Of a DNA stretch of 39,108 bases, positions 25,701 to 32,350 are shown piece after piece. The translations under genes were made by a program, and so were the position numbers. Under the pieces are notes generated by a model. It worked only from the letters and a program-made list of their open reading frames with translations. It ran no database searches and had not been told where the DNA came from. The stretch comes from Verrucomicrobiota bacterium (GTDB taxonomy: Bacteria > Verrucomicrobiota > Verrucomicrobiia > Limisphaerales > UBA1096): the NCBI GenBank assembly GCA_030747605.1, contig JASLKL010000005.1, forward strand, positions 1 to 39,108, given 5' to 3'. Numbering within the stretch: position 1 is the stretch's first letter; every line of letters starts with the position of its first letter.

Positions 25701-27241
25701 AATTCCGGCCTCCAACTTGATGCAAAAGTCGCAAAAAGAGTTCCTGGAGTCATGCCCTGCACATCGATTTCAGGAGTAGTCATTAAGGTTTTGTACCAAC
25801 CATTTTGAGCGCTATCAGCATGGGTTTGATCATCCCACTCATCAGGATCAGCCACCGCTACTGTATTACTTGCTAAATTGAACGCCGAACGACTTTGATC
25901 TCCAGCCGCTTGCACCCACCAATCGAAATTTGCAAAGCTCCATCCCGCCCATTCGGAAACTCCATCAGCATCTGGAAAACCATTCCCATCATCATCCGGC
26001 AGATAACCAACATGTTCTTCGTTATTACCAGGAACTCCAGAACGATCAACTACCCAGCCCTCTGGGCCTTCCGGCGACCAGGCTTGCTCGCTAGCAACAG
26101 CCTCATCAACATTAGGCCCCAACTCAACACTATCAAAATTTTCAAAGTAAACAGGAATTTCAAACTTAGTAGCAAACGACTTTTCACCCGCTAAACTATC
26201 TGTGTAAGTTACCTTCAATTCATATTTACTGGCTTTAGCTAAAGCCGCATCACCTGAAGCCTTAACTGTAAACACACCACCATCTTCAGTTACTTCACTT
26301 GCAACAACATTACCATTCAAAGATAAAGAGAATGAGTCTCCTCCAATCACAGTATCTCCTGAATCTATCACAACACCCAAATCTGTATCTGCATTAGCAT
26401 ACGCAGCAGAAGGGGTCCATTCTGTCACATAAGAAGGAACATCGGGTAATTCCTTTGGCACACCTGCCGCTTGAGGCCCTCCCAATGCACCTATTTGACC
26501 AGCATTCAGAGCGTCAAAACGGATTTGAACACTATTAACAATCACCTCTTCAGACTCGTTGTTATCATCCTGAAAAAGTGCAACTGACAACTCGAACATT
26601 GTATCGAGTGACCAACGACCATCTAGCGCGTCAGCTGGAACAGCTGTCCCTCCGGCATAATCACCATCAATATAAAGTTTCCCAGAACCCAAACCTTCTG
26701 AAGCTCCCTCTACGTTCATTACCATCACAACTCGATGCCACTCGCCCGGAGTCAAGGTGCCAACCTCAAAACCTGCAGTCCCTATCCCGTTATTGGCACT
26801 TACGTAAAACTCAGCATCCGCTGCACCTGCAACCCATTCGTCAGTTACAATTTCAATCAGCGCACGCTTCTTACCTGATGAGGTAAGCGGATAGTATATA
26901 TCCATGATTGCGGTCCAATTATTTACAAGGTCTCCTTCACCATTACTTGCTTCAGGCAAAATAACTTTTAACCCTTGTTCAGGTGTCAACTTGGGAAGCT
27001 TTAAGACATTCGCAATTTCACCATTGATTGCAGGTATAGCAAAAGATTCGGTTGTGCCAAATTCAGCTATATCACCAGTATCACCAAGATACTCCATATC
27101 CTCACCGGCGGAGGAAGAGAGATCGGCTTCGTCAAAATTCCATAGCCCAACATAAGAGTCCTGAGCACGGGATTCACCCGCACCTAGAAGACAAAACAGT
27201 AGGGCAACAAAAGATAGTAATAATCTTTTTTTAGCTTTCAT
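19712..27241 (-). CDS. Giant secreted multidomain repeat protein (LamG, choice-of-anchor J-like, Ig-like)
   Basis: A 2509-residue exported, acidic protein. Signal peptide 1-27 (RLLLSFVALLFCLLGAGESRAQ) is followed by a LamG/concanavalin-like domain (about 29-250) and a beta domain (260-360). Eight repeats of about 200 residues each run from EN(F/L)DSLELGPF to NWWWAIDN, the look of choice-of-anchor J/MAM-like jelly rolls. Units 1-2 (363-594, 687-906) are divergent; units 3-8 are near copies. Ig-like domains follow unit 1 (about 595-680) and unit 3 (1111-1197). Two domains with KDWVG(I/L)YRPDMTPG lie at 2031-2229, between units 7 and 8. The end (2444-2509) is a beta domain with VDGGVLTVNWPAQDG and a final AAFYRLAK. 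ATG 27241 is chosen because it directly precedes the basic/hydrophobic signal; ATG 27271 would add ten residues. It is probably a surface adhesin or matrix protein, and no enzyme domain is seen. Confidence 0.9.
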   Translation of the reverse strand: MKAKKRLLLSFVALLFCLLGAGESRAQDSYVGLWNFDEADLSSSAGEDMEYLGDTGDIAEFGTTESFAIPAINGEIANVLKLPKLTPEQGLKVILPEASNGEGDLVNNWTAIMDIYYPLTSSGKKRALIEIVTDEWVAGAADAEFYVSANNGIGTAGFEVGTLTPGEWHRVVMVMNVEGASEGLGSGKLYIDGDYAGGTAVPADALDGRWSLDTMFELSVALFQDDNNESEEVIVNSVQIRFDALNAGQIGALGGPQAAGVPKELPDVPSYVTEWTPSAAYANADTDLGVVIDSGDTVIGGDSFSLSLNGNVVASEVTEDGGVFTVKASGDAALAKASKYELKVTYTDSLAGEKSFATKFEIPVYFENFDSVELGPNVDEAVASEQAWSPEGPEGWVVDRSGVPGNNEEHVGYLPDDDGNGFPDADGVSEWAGWSFANFDWWVQAAGDQSRSAFNLASNTVAVADPDEWDDQTHADSAQNGWYKTLMTTPEIDVQGMTPGTLFATFASSWRPEFDSNYHQEAYITVSYDGAEPVEIFNWVSDPNSPNFHPDSQNETVIVPLDNPAGSKKMSLAFGMREAGNDWWWAIDNLVVNAGVVPPTIATQPNNVEIGEGEGFSVSAAAEGGAPLSYQWFRNGVLIEGATSAEFSVTEASVADAGNYTVKVTNEAGEILSAAGIVSVQASLGVTVWSEDFEGLELGPNVDEALAGEQVWTKTPPAGWSINDEEVPGTWAWQGLEDEEGYPELDGVTEWAGWSIADVKWWSQTAGNQRRTEFKKAIGAAAIADGDEWDDAAREGGNMNTFITTEAISLDGIMENSLVLRFHSSWRPEVLQKAVIEATFDDGDPIEIMRWESEGGDAAYYHDHNPNETVNISINNPDGAGTVKFTFGYLDAGNNWWWAVDNLILAGEPKPIFAENFDSLELGGFESATESGGDGTDWTATAPTGWVTAKADDHGPTAGGDAVKEFDGWTFLDPVSWNATAGQDRAEFTKGTGVIAVGDSDEYDDAADAKFNASLSTPAFSLDGVKPGTAILVYDSSWRQEPQSGKVTVSFDGGEQITLLELSPDTPTAYNETVTLPLGNPEGAKEAVITWDHQGHNNWWWAIDNIKVTVGKAPPVITSQPTSVEAFEGESVSLSVKVDGDEPLFYTWYKDGEAIAGQEGPVLELNQLTEDNSGEYSLSVGNSAGDANSNPAKVSVLLNPGSTSVFSEDFDSLELGPFVSDSESGGDGTDWTAAGPEGWGMTQADDHGPTAGGDDVVEFDGWTFLDPVSWNATAGQDRAQFTKGTGVVAVGDSDEYDDKADAKFNASLSTPAISIVGYDPGSLILKYDSSWRKEPQQGKVLVSYDGGEPTTLLELTPDTPTGYNDTVTLRLNNPEGAQSVTVSWDHQGHNNWWWAIDNIEITGELQPLYSENFDSLELGPFVTATESGGDGTDWTATLPEGWVMSLGDGHGPTAGGDDVVEFDGWTFLDPVSWNATAGQDRAQFTKGTGVVAVGDSDEYDDNADAKFNASLSTPSISLAGVQSNSLVVRYDSSWRQEPQQGKVMISFDGGDPVTLVELTPDTPTAYNDTVVINVDNPEGASSAVITWDHQGHNNWWWAIDNIVVYSTAPVSPPLPKDHYLVENFDSLKLGPFVSDSESGGDGTDWTATSPSGWVVSKGASHGPTAGGDDVVEFDGWTFLDPVSWDATAGQDRAQFTKGTGVVAVGDSDEYDDKADAKFDSALSTPAVDISGVAAGTLHLSYDSSWRQEPQQGKVLVSYDGGETTVVLELTPDTPTAYNETVTLALNNPAGAKTAVVTWDHQGHNNWWWAIDNVRIFAKPTLPEGVYFVENFDDLELEPFVSDSESGGDGTDWTATGPTGWVMVQGDGHGPTAGGDDVVEFDGWTFLDPVSWNATAGQDRVQFTKGTGVIAVGDSDEYDDKADAKFNASLATPSIDISGAGANQLLLVYDSSWRQEPQQGKVLVSYDGAAPVVLLELTPDTPTAYDETVELELNNPDGASSAVITWDHQGHNNWWWAIDNITVKAKPAGPGPNDPALATDKAVYLTGETVNVTFKNGQGNAKDWVGIYRPDMTPGTDGSLKWSYVSGTKTAGEGLTEGTIEFAHDKLGGPLSAGDYVAIFFVNDGYEQMARTEFTLVDPPSVTTTRSVYTSGSPITVEFSNGPGNAKDWVGLYRPDMTPGAVGSLKWLYVNGTQTSGDGFTDGSVTLEGLEPGKYYAIFFENDGYTQLASTAFNVLGADDIFFEENFDSLELEPFVSDSESGGDGTDWTAEAPTGWVVAFGDDHGPTAGGDDVVEFDGWTFLDPVSWNATAGQDRAQFTKGTGVIAVGDSDEYDDKADAKFNASLVTPEIDVSSAAAGSLVLTYDSSWRQEPQQGKVMVSYDGADPVTLLELTPDTPTGYNETVSLSLNNPVGAQKAVITWDHQGHNNWWWAIDNIIVIAGEAGGGGDLVINSITVDGGVLTVNWPAQDGVKLQSASSVNGPWTDVDGTAGEESHSGAADQAAAFYRLAK
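20273..20401 (-). repeat. 129-bp perfect direct repeat, copy in unit 8
   Basis: Every base of 20273-20401 matches 23381-23509; the flanking bases differ. It encodes the DGWTFLDPVSWNATAGQDR core of the unit. Silent positions are also identical, so selection on protein alone does not explain it. Confidence 0.9.
20555..21150 (-). repeat. Two tandem DWVGxYRPDMTPG domains inside the giant gene
   Basis: Two copies of about 100 residues, each with an NAKDWVG(I/L)YRPDMTPG core and a GxYxAIFFxNDGY end, lie between repeat units 7 and 8. In my memory such beta domains accompany secreted phosphoesterases and other surface proteins. No phosphatase domain is present here. Confidence 0.75.
23381..23509 (-). 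repeat. 129-bp perfect direct repeat, copy in unit 4
   Basis: Identical to 20273-20401, about 3.1 kb away in the same gene. Unit 6 (near 22140-22262) has a near-identical version with a few substitutions. Confidence 0.9.
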
Positions 27242-27358
27242 ATCTAGTTGTAATTGATTGGTTTGAGTCATTTTTAAATAAAAAAGGGACCTGATTAGTC
27301 TTAAAATTTTAACTCTATCTGGCGAGAGAATTTTTCAGTGCATTTTCAGCACGAAACC

Positions 27359-27379
27359 TTGCATTTATGGTAAATGCAA
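27359..27379. promoter_or_regulatory. Perfect 9-3-9 inverted repeat upstream of the giant gene
   Basis: TTGCATTTA, TGG, TAAATGCAA lies about 120 bp upstream of the giant-gene start and downstream of the HAD-gene terminator. It lacks a T-run, so an operator is more likely than a terminator. No clear promoter boxes could be fixed around it. Confidence 0.4.
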
Positions 27380-27392
27380 TATCGGAAAATAC

Positions 27393-27437
27393 AAAAAAAC
27401 ACACAAGGCAGTGTAACAAAAATCCAATAACTGCTTG
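27393..27437 (-). terminator. Probable terminator of the HAD-gene operon
   Basis: On the minus strand CAAGCAGT (27437-27430) pairs with ACTGCCTTG (27412-27404) with one bulged base. TGTG and seven T residues (27399-27393) follow. The hairpin starts about 22 nt after the HAD stop. The bulge, the 17-nt loop and the 4-nt spacer lower confidence. Confidence 0.45.
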
Positions 27438-27459
27438 GTTTTAATCCGAAACTAAAGAA

Positions 27460-28209
27460 TTAAAGTTTCTCTATTGAAGCCTCAATTTCATCGAAAGACT
27501 CACATACTGAGTCTGCTGTAGTATTATCTTTGTCTATATCTCTTGAAGCTGTGAAGAGTATCGCTTTCATGCCAAGTCGCTGCGGGCCTTTTACATCATT
27601 GTGATCCCTATCTCCCACATGCACCATTTCGTCGACCCTAACTCCAAGCTGGTCTGCAGCAGACTCAAACATCGCACGATGCGGCTTGCTTCGGCCCACT
27701 TCGTCGGAAAAAGCATATCCACTAAACGGCTTGGCTAAAACATGGTTTTCTAGAAGTCGCCGCAAGCATTTCCCGGGAGAAACGATAGCATCAGAAACAA
27801 TGCATAGCTTATATTGCTTTGCCAAACGCTCAAGAACCGAGCATGCCCCGGGCATAGCATCTGGGGGCATATCAACCTCCATGTCCTCATGAGCACGAAC
27901 AACCTTGTCAAAAGCCGCCTGTTCAAGTTCGCGGCCAATTCCTTTTAAAATGACCCTCAGCCTCTGATCTATAGGCCAAGTTATGTGGTGCTCCTTCCAG
28001 ACCTTGTTGAATGCCGCATCACCAACATTATATGCAAGGTGTACTGCCTCTAAACTTATTGGATCTTCACTGTTTAATGCATCCCATAGAAGGTGACGTC
28101 GTTCATCAAATTTAGTACGAAGCCCAAGCTCGGCACGCTTATTCTCGTCAGAATCATCGATGACAAGCGTATCCCAAAGATCAAATGTTATAGCCTTAAT
28201 ATTACTCAT
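27460..28209 (-). CDS. HAD-superfamily hydrolase
   Basis: A 249-residue cytoplasmic protein from the ATG at 28209, one base after the stop of the propeller gene; an upstream in-frame start at 28254 would overlap that gene. HAD motifs are present: motif I FDLWDTLV with nucleophile D10, motif II IVSDA, motif III lysine in GRSKPHRAMF, and motif IV VHVGDRDHNDVKG. A helical cap lies between motifs I and II. The position two after the nucleophile is Trp rather than the general-acid Asp of typical HAD phosphatases; dehalogenase-type members also lack that Asp. The substrate is therefore open. It is not PhnX, which carries a different motif I (DWAGT type). It is the last gene of the ADH/ALDH/propeller operon. 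Confidence 0.85.
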   Translation of the reverse strand: MSNIKAITFDLWDTLVIDDSDENKRAELGLRTKFDERRHLLWDALNSEDPISLEAVHLAYNVGDAAFNKVWKEHHITWPIDQRLRVILKGIGRELEQAAFDKVVRAHEDMEVDMPPDAMPGACSVLERLAKQYKLCIVSDAIVSPGKCLRRLLENHVLAKPFSGYAFSDEVGRSKPHRAMFESAADQLGVRVDEMVHVGDRDHNDVKGPQRLGMKAILFTASRDIDKDNTTADSVCESFDEIEASIEKL

Positions 28210-28210
28210 C

Positions 28211-29497
28211 TTAATATAAAATCCATGCACTCGGATAATTACTTTCCTGACCAAAGCTCAAGATGGCACCTGTTTCAGTGCTGACAAGTAGCGCACCATT
28301 TGCCACAGCAAGTCCAAGCGGATTACCTGGCACAGTGTCACTCCATTGTACCCGACCATTACTAGCCTTAAGAGCAGCAACTTTGTTCCAACTACCAATA
28401 TAAAGTGTTTCTCCGGCAAGTATCAGCGATCTTCCACCCTCCACTGTCCGGCTCCATAATAGCCGACGACTACCCCGCGTCATAGCCGTTACCTTATTTG
28501 ATGTAAGTAGATACATTACCTGAGCATCGACAATCATATCCAAAGCTTCAGCATGAGAAGCAGCCCTATCACCAGATAAACCAGCCTCAGTCAGAACCCC
28601 TCCACTTCGGTCAGCTGGTCCATGAAAAATACGATTATCCGCTAGCAGCGCAAAAGAGCCCATCCCGTTTCCTTTAGCAAATTGGCCAAGCCTCTTCCCA
28701 CTATTCCTATCAAAATAAAATGGAGTGCTGCGTCCACCCGGCATATATATCTTAGAGTCAGACAAAAGCATATAGCCCTGAAATGAACCCTTATTAAGAT
28801 GAAAATGTTCCCAGTGGTGTTTTTTGGAAGCTCTACCCGTTACGGCATCGACTGCACTCATATAAACACCCTCGTGAGGAAAGAATCCGGATGTGAAATA
28901 GGCCGTACCATTGTCTACCGCAACTGAACTACGGACACTCCACGGAGAAACTAAACGACCATCATTCGGCACAAGTGTATTCCTTTTACTAGCAGCGTTA
29001 TAATCCCAAATTAAACGTCCCGAATCCGCATCTAAACAATAAACTTTGCCATCATCAGATCCAGCGTAAACACGACCACCATAAACCGAAGGAACAAAGC
29101 GCATAGGACCATCCGTAAAAAACACCCATTTCTCCTTACCACTGTATGCATCAAGGCAATTTACCGTATGTTCTGCAGAGGACCCATAAAACACTCGATC
29201 ATCAACAGCTGTAACATGATATGCATGATCGTAAGCGAGACGATGAACAAGTGGCTTACGTGTTTGCGGGGAAACATAAAAATCATACTTAGCCGGCTTA
29301 GCCCAAGCTGGAGAAGGCGGCTGTTTTGGAATTAACTGCCAGCGCTTTGACAAAGGCAACTTGAGTGACTCAAGAGTAATAGCGCTGCGTTGATTATCAT
29401 GCCGGTATGTTGGCCAGTCACTAGCATTCGACCAAGGACTAGGCCAAAGGATTAAAAGCAATAAACCAATCAGACGATGTACTTTCCCTGATATCAT
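28211..29497 (-). CDS. PQQ-like beta-propeller protein (BamB-like), exported
   Basis: A 428-residue protein from the ATG at 29497, whose ATGA overlaps the upstream stop by 4 bp. The alternative ATG at 29545 would place 16 odd residues ahead of the signal. The signal peptide VHRLIGLLLLILWPSPWSNA is followed by DWPTYRHDNQRSA, a typical opening of PQQ-like propellers. Repeated blades carry A(Y/D)SGKEKWVF, YCLDADSGRLIWDYN and LKASNGRVQWSD motifs. Such propellers either bind PQQ in quinoprotein dehydrogenases or act as non-enzymatic scaffolds. No disulfide-adjacent catalytic pattern of alcohol dehydrogenases is clear. It follows a second propeller protein and precedes the HAD gene. Confidence 0.9.
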   Translation of the reverse strand: MISGKVHRLIGLLLLILWPSPWSNASDWPTYRHDNQRSAITLESLKLPLSKRWQLIPKQPPSPAWAKPAKYDFYVSPQTRKPLVHRLAYDHAYHVTAVDDRVFYGSSAEHTVNCLDAYSGKEKWVFFTDGPMRFVPSVYGGRVYAGSDDGKVYCLDADSGRLIWDYNAASKRNTLVPNDGRLVSPWSVRSSVAVDNGTAYFTSGFFPHEGVYMSAVDAVTGRASKKHHWEHFHLNKGSFQGYMLLSDSKIYMPGGRSTPFYFDRNSGKRLGQFAKGNGMGSFALLADNRIFHGPADRSGGVLTEAGLSGDRAASHAEALDMIVDAQVMYLLTSNKVTAMTRGSRRLLWSRTVEGGRSLILAGETLYIGSWNKVAALKASNGRVQWSDTVPGNPLGLAVANGALLVSTETGAILSFGQESNYPSAWILY

Positions 29498-32349
29498 CTC
29501 CTCATAAAACCAATAGAAGTTTGAATTGGATAACGGCATCGACAACCTGAACTGGCAGTCGGTGAAAGAATCATACCGTTACCGGAAATGAGCGATAACC
29601 AACAACTCGATCGAGACCCAACCATCAATCGTCGCCTGTTATCGTCTAAATCCCAAAAATACATTGAACCTTTGTCGTAATCCCAATTTATATAGTGAAC
29701 TGTGTTCTTGGATGCAGACATGGTACTACACCCACCTCGGGCCGGAAGACCTCGATGGACCACAACTCCATTTGACAATTTATATCCATACGGTTCAACA
29801 ATCACTGCATCTCCCACAATCAACGGGTGGTACATATGGCCACCGTGATGGTCTCGGTTCCAAGAGTGATTTTTCGACCACACTTTGCTGCCACTACTTG
29901 ATGAATAAGCATCCACATAATAGCGAGTAGTTGTATAACTAAGAACTAGCCGACTCTTGGCATAAGCGAGAAAAAACACGACTGGATAAGTTGACTTATT
30001 AATATTGATAGCCTTGCTCCATATTTTAGCACCTGTTTGTTGATTTAATGCAACAAGGCGAAGACTCGACCACAAACTACTTGAGGCAATACGACTGGTA
30101 GATTGATTTCGAAGACTCGATGAATTCGCTTCAACGAAGTAAACTCGCCCACCTCCAATCGCAATCGTGGTATTGATAATTTTACCACCCTGATACTCCC
30201 ATTTTTTAAAGCCACTCTGTTTATCTATCGCAAAAAGATTATCACTACATATTTTAGCTGTGTCCTGAGTACCAGTTGAATCGTACCAGTACGGTGTTCC
30301 TTTGAACTTAGTATATTCCGAACCCAGCTTAATACTGCTACCAAATAGAAGATTGCCATCGTTAGCGATGTAACCCCAGTTACTCTTATCGTTACCTATC
30401 ACTGAATAACTATTAAGTAAGCGTCCGGTTTGACCTTCAAACCGATAGGCGCGGTCGCGCATTGCAACAAATAGCGACGAGTTATCAGCACACATATTGC
30501 TTCCATCACGCGGAGTATTCACGCGACGCAGCTCACTCGGAAACTCATAATTCCAGAGTATAGTGCCATTAAAAGCATCCTGACCCCAGATGCGATTATC
30601 ACCCTGCACATAGAGGATCCCGTTACTGGTAAGTGGTGGTGGATTTCGTCCCTGCCGATCAATCATTCCACGTGCACCCGGTTTCCCAAACCACTGTAGA
30701 GCCATCTCACCACCATCAACAATCTCATCACCACTATTGGCAGTTTGCGCAGCTGTACCATATGTATGAGTCCACTCTCCTGCCCCATCAAGCGGCTTAC
30801 GTCTGGCTAGTAGAAGCTCACCGATAAACTCAGTGGTAGTCTCTTTAGACAAAGGAGAGTCAGTAATAATTTTTGCCAAATCAATCTGCGGCTCCCCTGC
30901 TAACGCTAAAACGCCACCGCTCGGACGAAGTACACGCAGTAATTCTGAATGATCACCTGGAAGATTGCCATTGTGTAAAAGCTCACTAGAAACGGCAATG
31001 TTATACAGATTATCCGTATGTCTTAAATGGACTAAGGGGCGGTGGTGAATAGTAACTCGTGATCCATAAATACCGGCACGCCTCAACGCCGCACGCGCAC
31101 GCGCAGCCTGACTAGCATCAGCTGTTACACCAATTACAGTTAATTCTGATCGCTTGGCCAAAGCAAACGCTAACCTGCCCTCCCCGCAACCATAGTCGAT
31201 GGCATAGCCTTTGCGAATTTCAACAGCATTCAGTATAGCCTCAGCTGCAGCCCTACTTTTGCGCATAAGATCATCCTCTGCATATGGAGACTGGACATCA
31301 CTAATGTCCGGGCGTGAATAGTTAAAGTCGGATTCGCCACTCGCTGGAGCAAGCCATTGAGTCTGTCCGTCCTGCTCTACACCAACCGAATAATGATAAG
31401 TTTTTCCAGGCAGAACATCGGAAATAATGGCCTCGTGCTGCCGAGTTCGGTTTTGAAGAGTAATTCGCTTTTTGAGTGTAGGGTTTGTTCCGTATGCAAG
31501 AAGCGTTGGCATCGGCCTAACCGTTTCCCACCGGACAACTGCTTTATCTAGAGAAGTAAATTCAAGATATGGACCAGCCTTTAACTCTTGATTTGTAATT
31601 AAATCCGGAGGTTTGGGACGCGTATTATAATCACCACGTGTACGATTATAACGATTACGAATCTCCTGCCCTGAAAGTGCACGATTATATAAACGAACCT
31701 CAGAAATGAACCCCTCTAAAGGATAAGACTCATTGTCATCCAGATAAGTACCAATGACAAATGCAGCTGGAGAATAATCAATCGCCCCCCGACGGTTGGT
31801 ACTATTACCTCGTTCAGTCCCGTTGATATAAATGCGCATCCTTGAACCATCGTAGGTACCAACTACATGATACCATTTACCTGTTTCATAAGGGATAGAA
31901 GCATTCAAATATGTGAGATCACCACCAGTAGATAGCACGAAATTGAATTTGTCGTTGTTGTATCCAAGCACCCAGCCTTTTTCGAAGTCTCCATTGTCCT
32001 GCAAACATCCAATAATGCCACCCCACTCAGCAGGTGAATTCACTGCTACCCAAGCTTCGGCAGTAATCTTTGTAGTTGGCAACGCCTTAACCTCGTCTTT
32101 CGCAGCTAACTCGATATAGGTATCGGTACCATCAAAATAAAGCGCCGGAGGATTTTGTACTGTCACCTTGCGACCACGGATTAAACCATCCTCATTTCCA
32201 GCCAGATCTTTGACTGTAGTAATATCGATATGGTCGGGAGAGAAGACCCATTGATTTACTGGGCTTTGCGCAAACCCGGAACTACAATTAAATAAAAGCG
32301 TAAACACATAGGCAAATACACCTGACCATATTTTATTGGTTTTAATCAT
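29494..32349 (-). CDS. Exported LamG-FN3/PAP-N-SAM methyltransferase-PQQ propeller fusion
   Basis: A 951-residue protein from the ATG at 32349, one base after the upstream stop (TGA-A-ATG). Domains in order: signal peptide (IWSGVFAYVFTLLFNCSSGFAQ); LamG/concanavalin-like lectin at about 32-237, with GKWYHVVGTYDGSRMRIYING; a fibronectin/purple-acid-phosphatase-N-like domain at about 258-338, with AGPYLEFTSLDKAVVRW and LPGKTYHYSVG; a Rossmann methyltransferase at about 360-490, with motif I AIDYGCGEGRLAFALA and later LLRVLRPSGGVLALAG; then a PQQ-like propeller from about 555 to the end. A methyltransferase fold inside an exported protein is odd because SAM is cytoplasmic, so it may be a non-catalytic or repurposed domain. 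Similar fusions are, to my knowledge, found in Planctomycetota and Verrucomicrobiota without known function. Confidence 0.88.
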   Translation of the reverse strand: MIKTNKIWSGVFAYVFTLLFNCSSGFAQSPVNQWVFSPDHIDITTVKDLAGNEDGLIRGRKVTVQNPPALYFDGTDTYIELAAKDEVKALPTTKITAEAWVAVNSPAEWGGIIGCLQDNGDFEKGWVLGYNNDKFNFVLSTGGDLTYLNASIPYETGKWYHVVGTYDGSRMRIYINGTERGNSTNRRGAIDYSPAAFVIGTYLDDNESYPLEGFISEVRLYNRALSGQEIRNRYNRTRGDYNTRPKPPDLITNQELKAGPYLEFTSLDKAVVRWETVRPMPTLLAYGTNPTLKKRITLQNRTRQHEAIISDVLPGKTYHYSVGVEQDGQTQWLAPASGESDFNYSRPDISDVQSPYAEDDLMRKSRAAAEAILNAVEIRKGYAIDYGCGEGRLAFALAKRSELTVIGVTADASQAARARAALRRAGIYGSRVTIHHRPLVHLRHTDNLYNIAVSSELLHNGNLPGDHSELLRVLRPSGGVLALAGEPQIDLAKIITDSPLSKETTTEFIGELLLARRKPLDGAGEWTHTYGTAAQTANSGDEIVDGGEMALQWFGKPGARGMIDRQGRNPPPLTSNGILYVQGDNRIWGQDAFNGTILWNYEFPSELRRVNTPRDGSNMCADNSSLFVAMRDRAYRFEGQTGRLLNSYSVIGNDKSNWGYIANDGNLLFGSSIKLGSEYTKFKGTPYWYDSTGTQDTAKICSDNLFAIDKQSGFKKWEYQGGKIINTTIAIGGGRVYFVEANSSSLRNQSTSRIASSSLWSSLRLVALNQQTGAKIWSKAININKSTYPVVFFLAYAKSRLVLSYTTTRYYVDAYSSSSGSKVWSKNHSWNRDHHGGHMYHPLIVGDAVIVEPYGYKLSNGVVVHRGLPARGGCSTMSASKNTVHYINWDYDKGSMYFWDLDDNRRRLMVGSRSSCWLSLISGNGMILSPTASSGCRCRYPIQTSIGFMRR

Positions 32350-32350
32350 T

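Larger units (their letters stand above)
19925..26155 (-). repeat. Eight tandem ~600-bp coding repeats in the giant gene
   Basis: Approximate units in gene order: 1) 26155-25460, 2) 25182-24525, 3) 24512-23912, 4) 23630-23030, 5) 23022-22425, 6) 22388-21785, 7) 21770-21165, 8) 20522-19925. Units 3-8 share SGGDGTDWTA, DGWTFLDPVSW(N/D)ATAGQDR, GVxAVGDSDEYDD, YDSSWR and WDHQGHNNWWWAIDN almost without change. Units 1-2 keep only the frame and the WWWA(I/V)DN end. DNA identity between units 4 to 8 is very high, pointing to recent duplication or gene conversion. Confidence 0.9.

Noticed and set aside
19925-26155. Regular repeats considered as CRISPR or a tandem mobile element
   Set aside because: Units are about 600 bp, stay in one reading frame and encode a protein domain; there are no spacers, cas genes or transposase.
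27460-28209. HAD gene considered as phosphonoacetaldehyde hydrolase (phnX)
   Set aside because: Motif I is FDLWDT, not the PhnX DWAGT type, and it lies outside the phosphonate run; phnY and phnA already consume the aldehyde.
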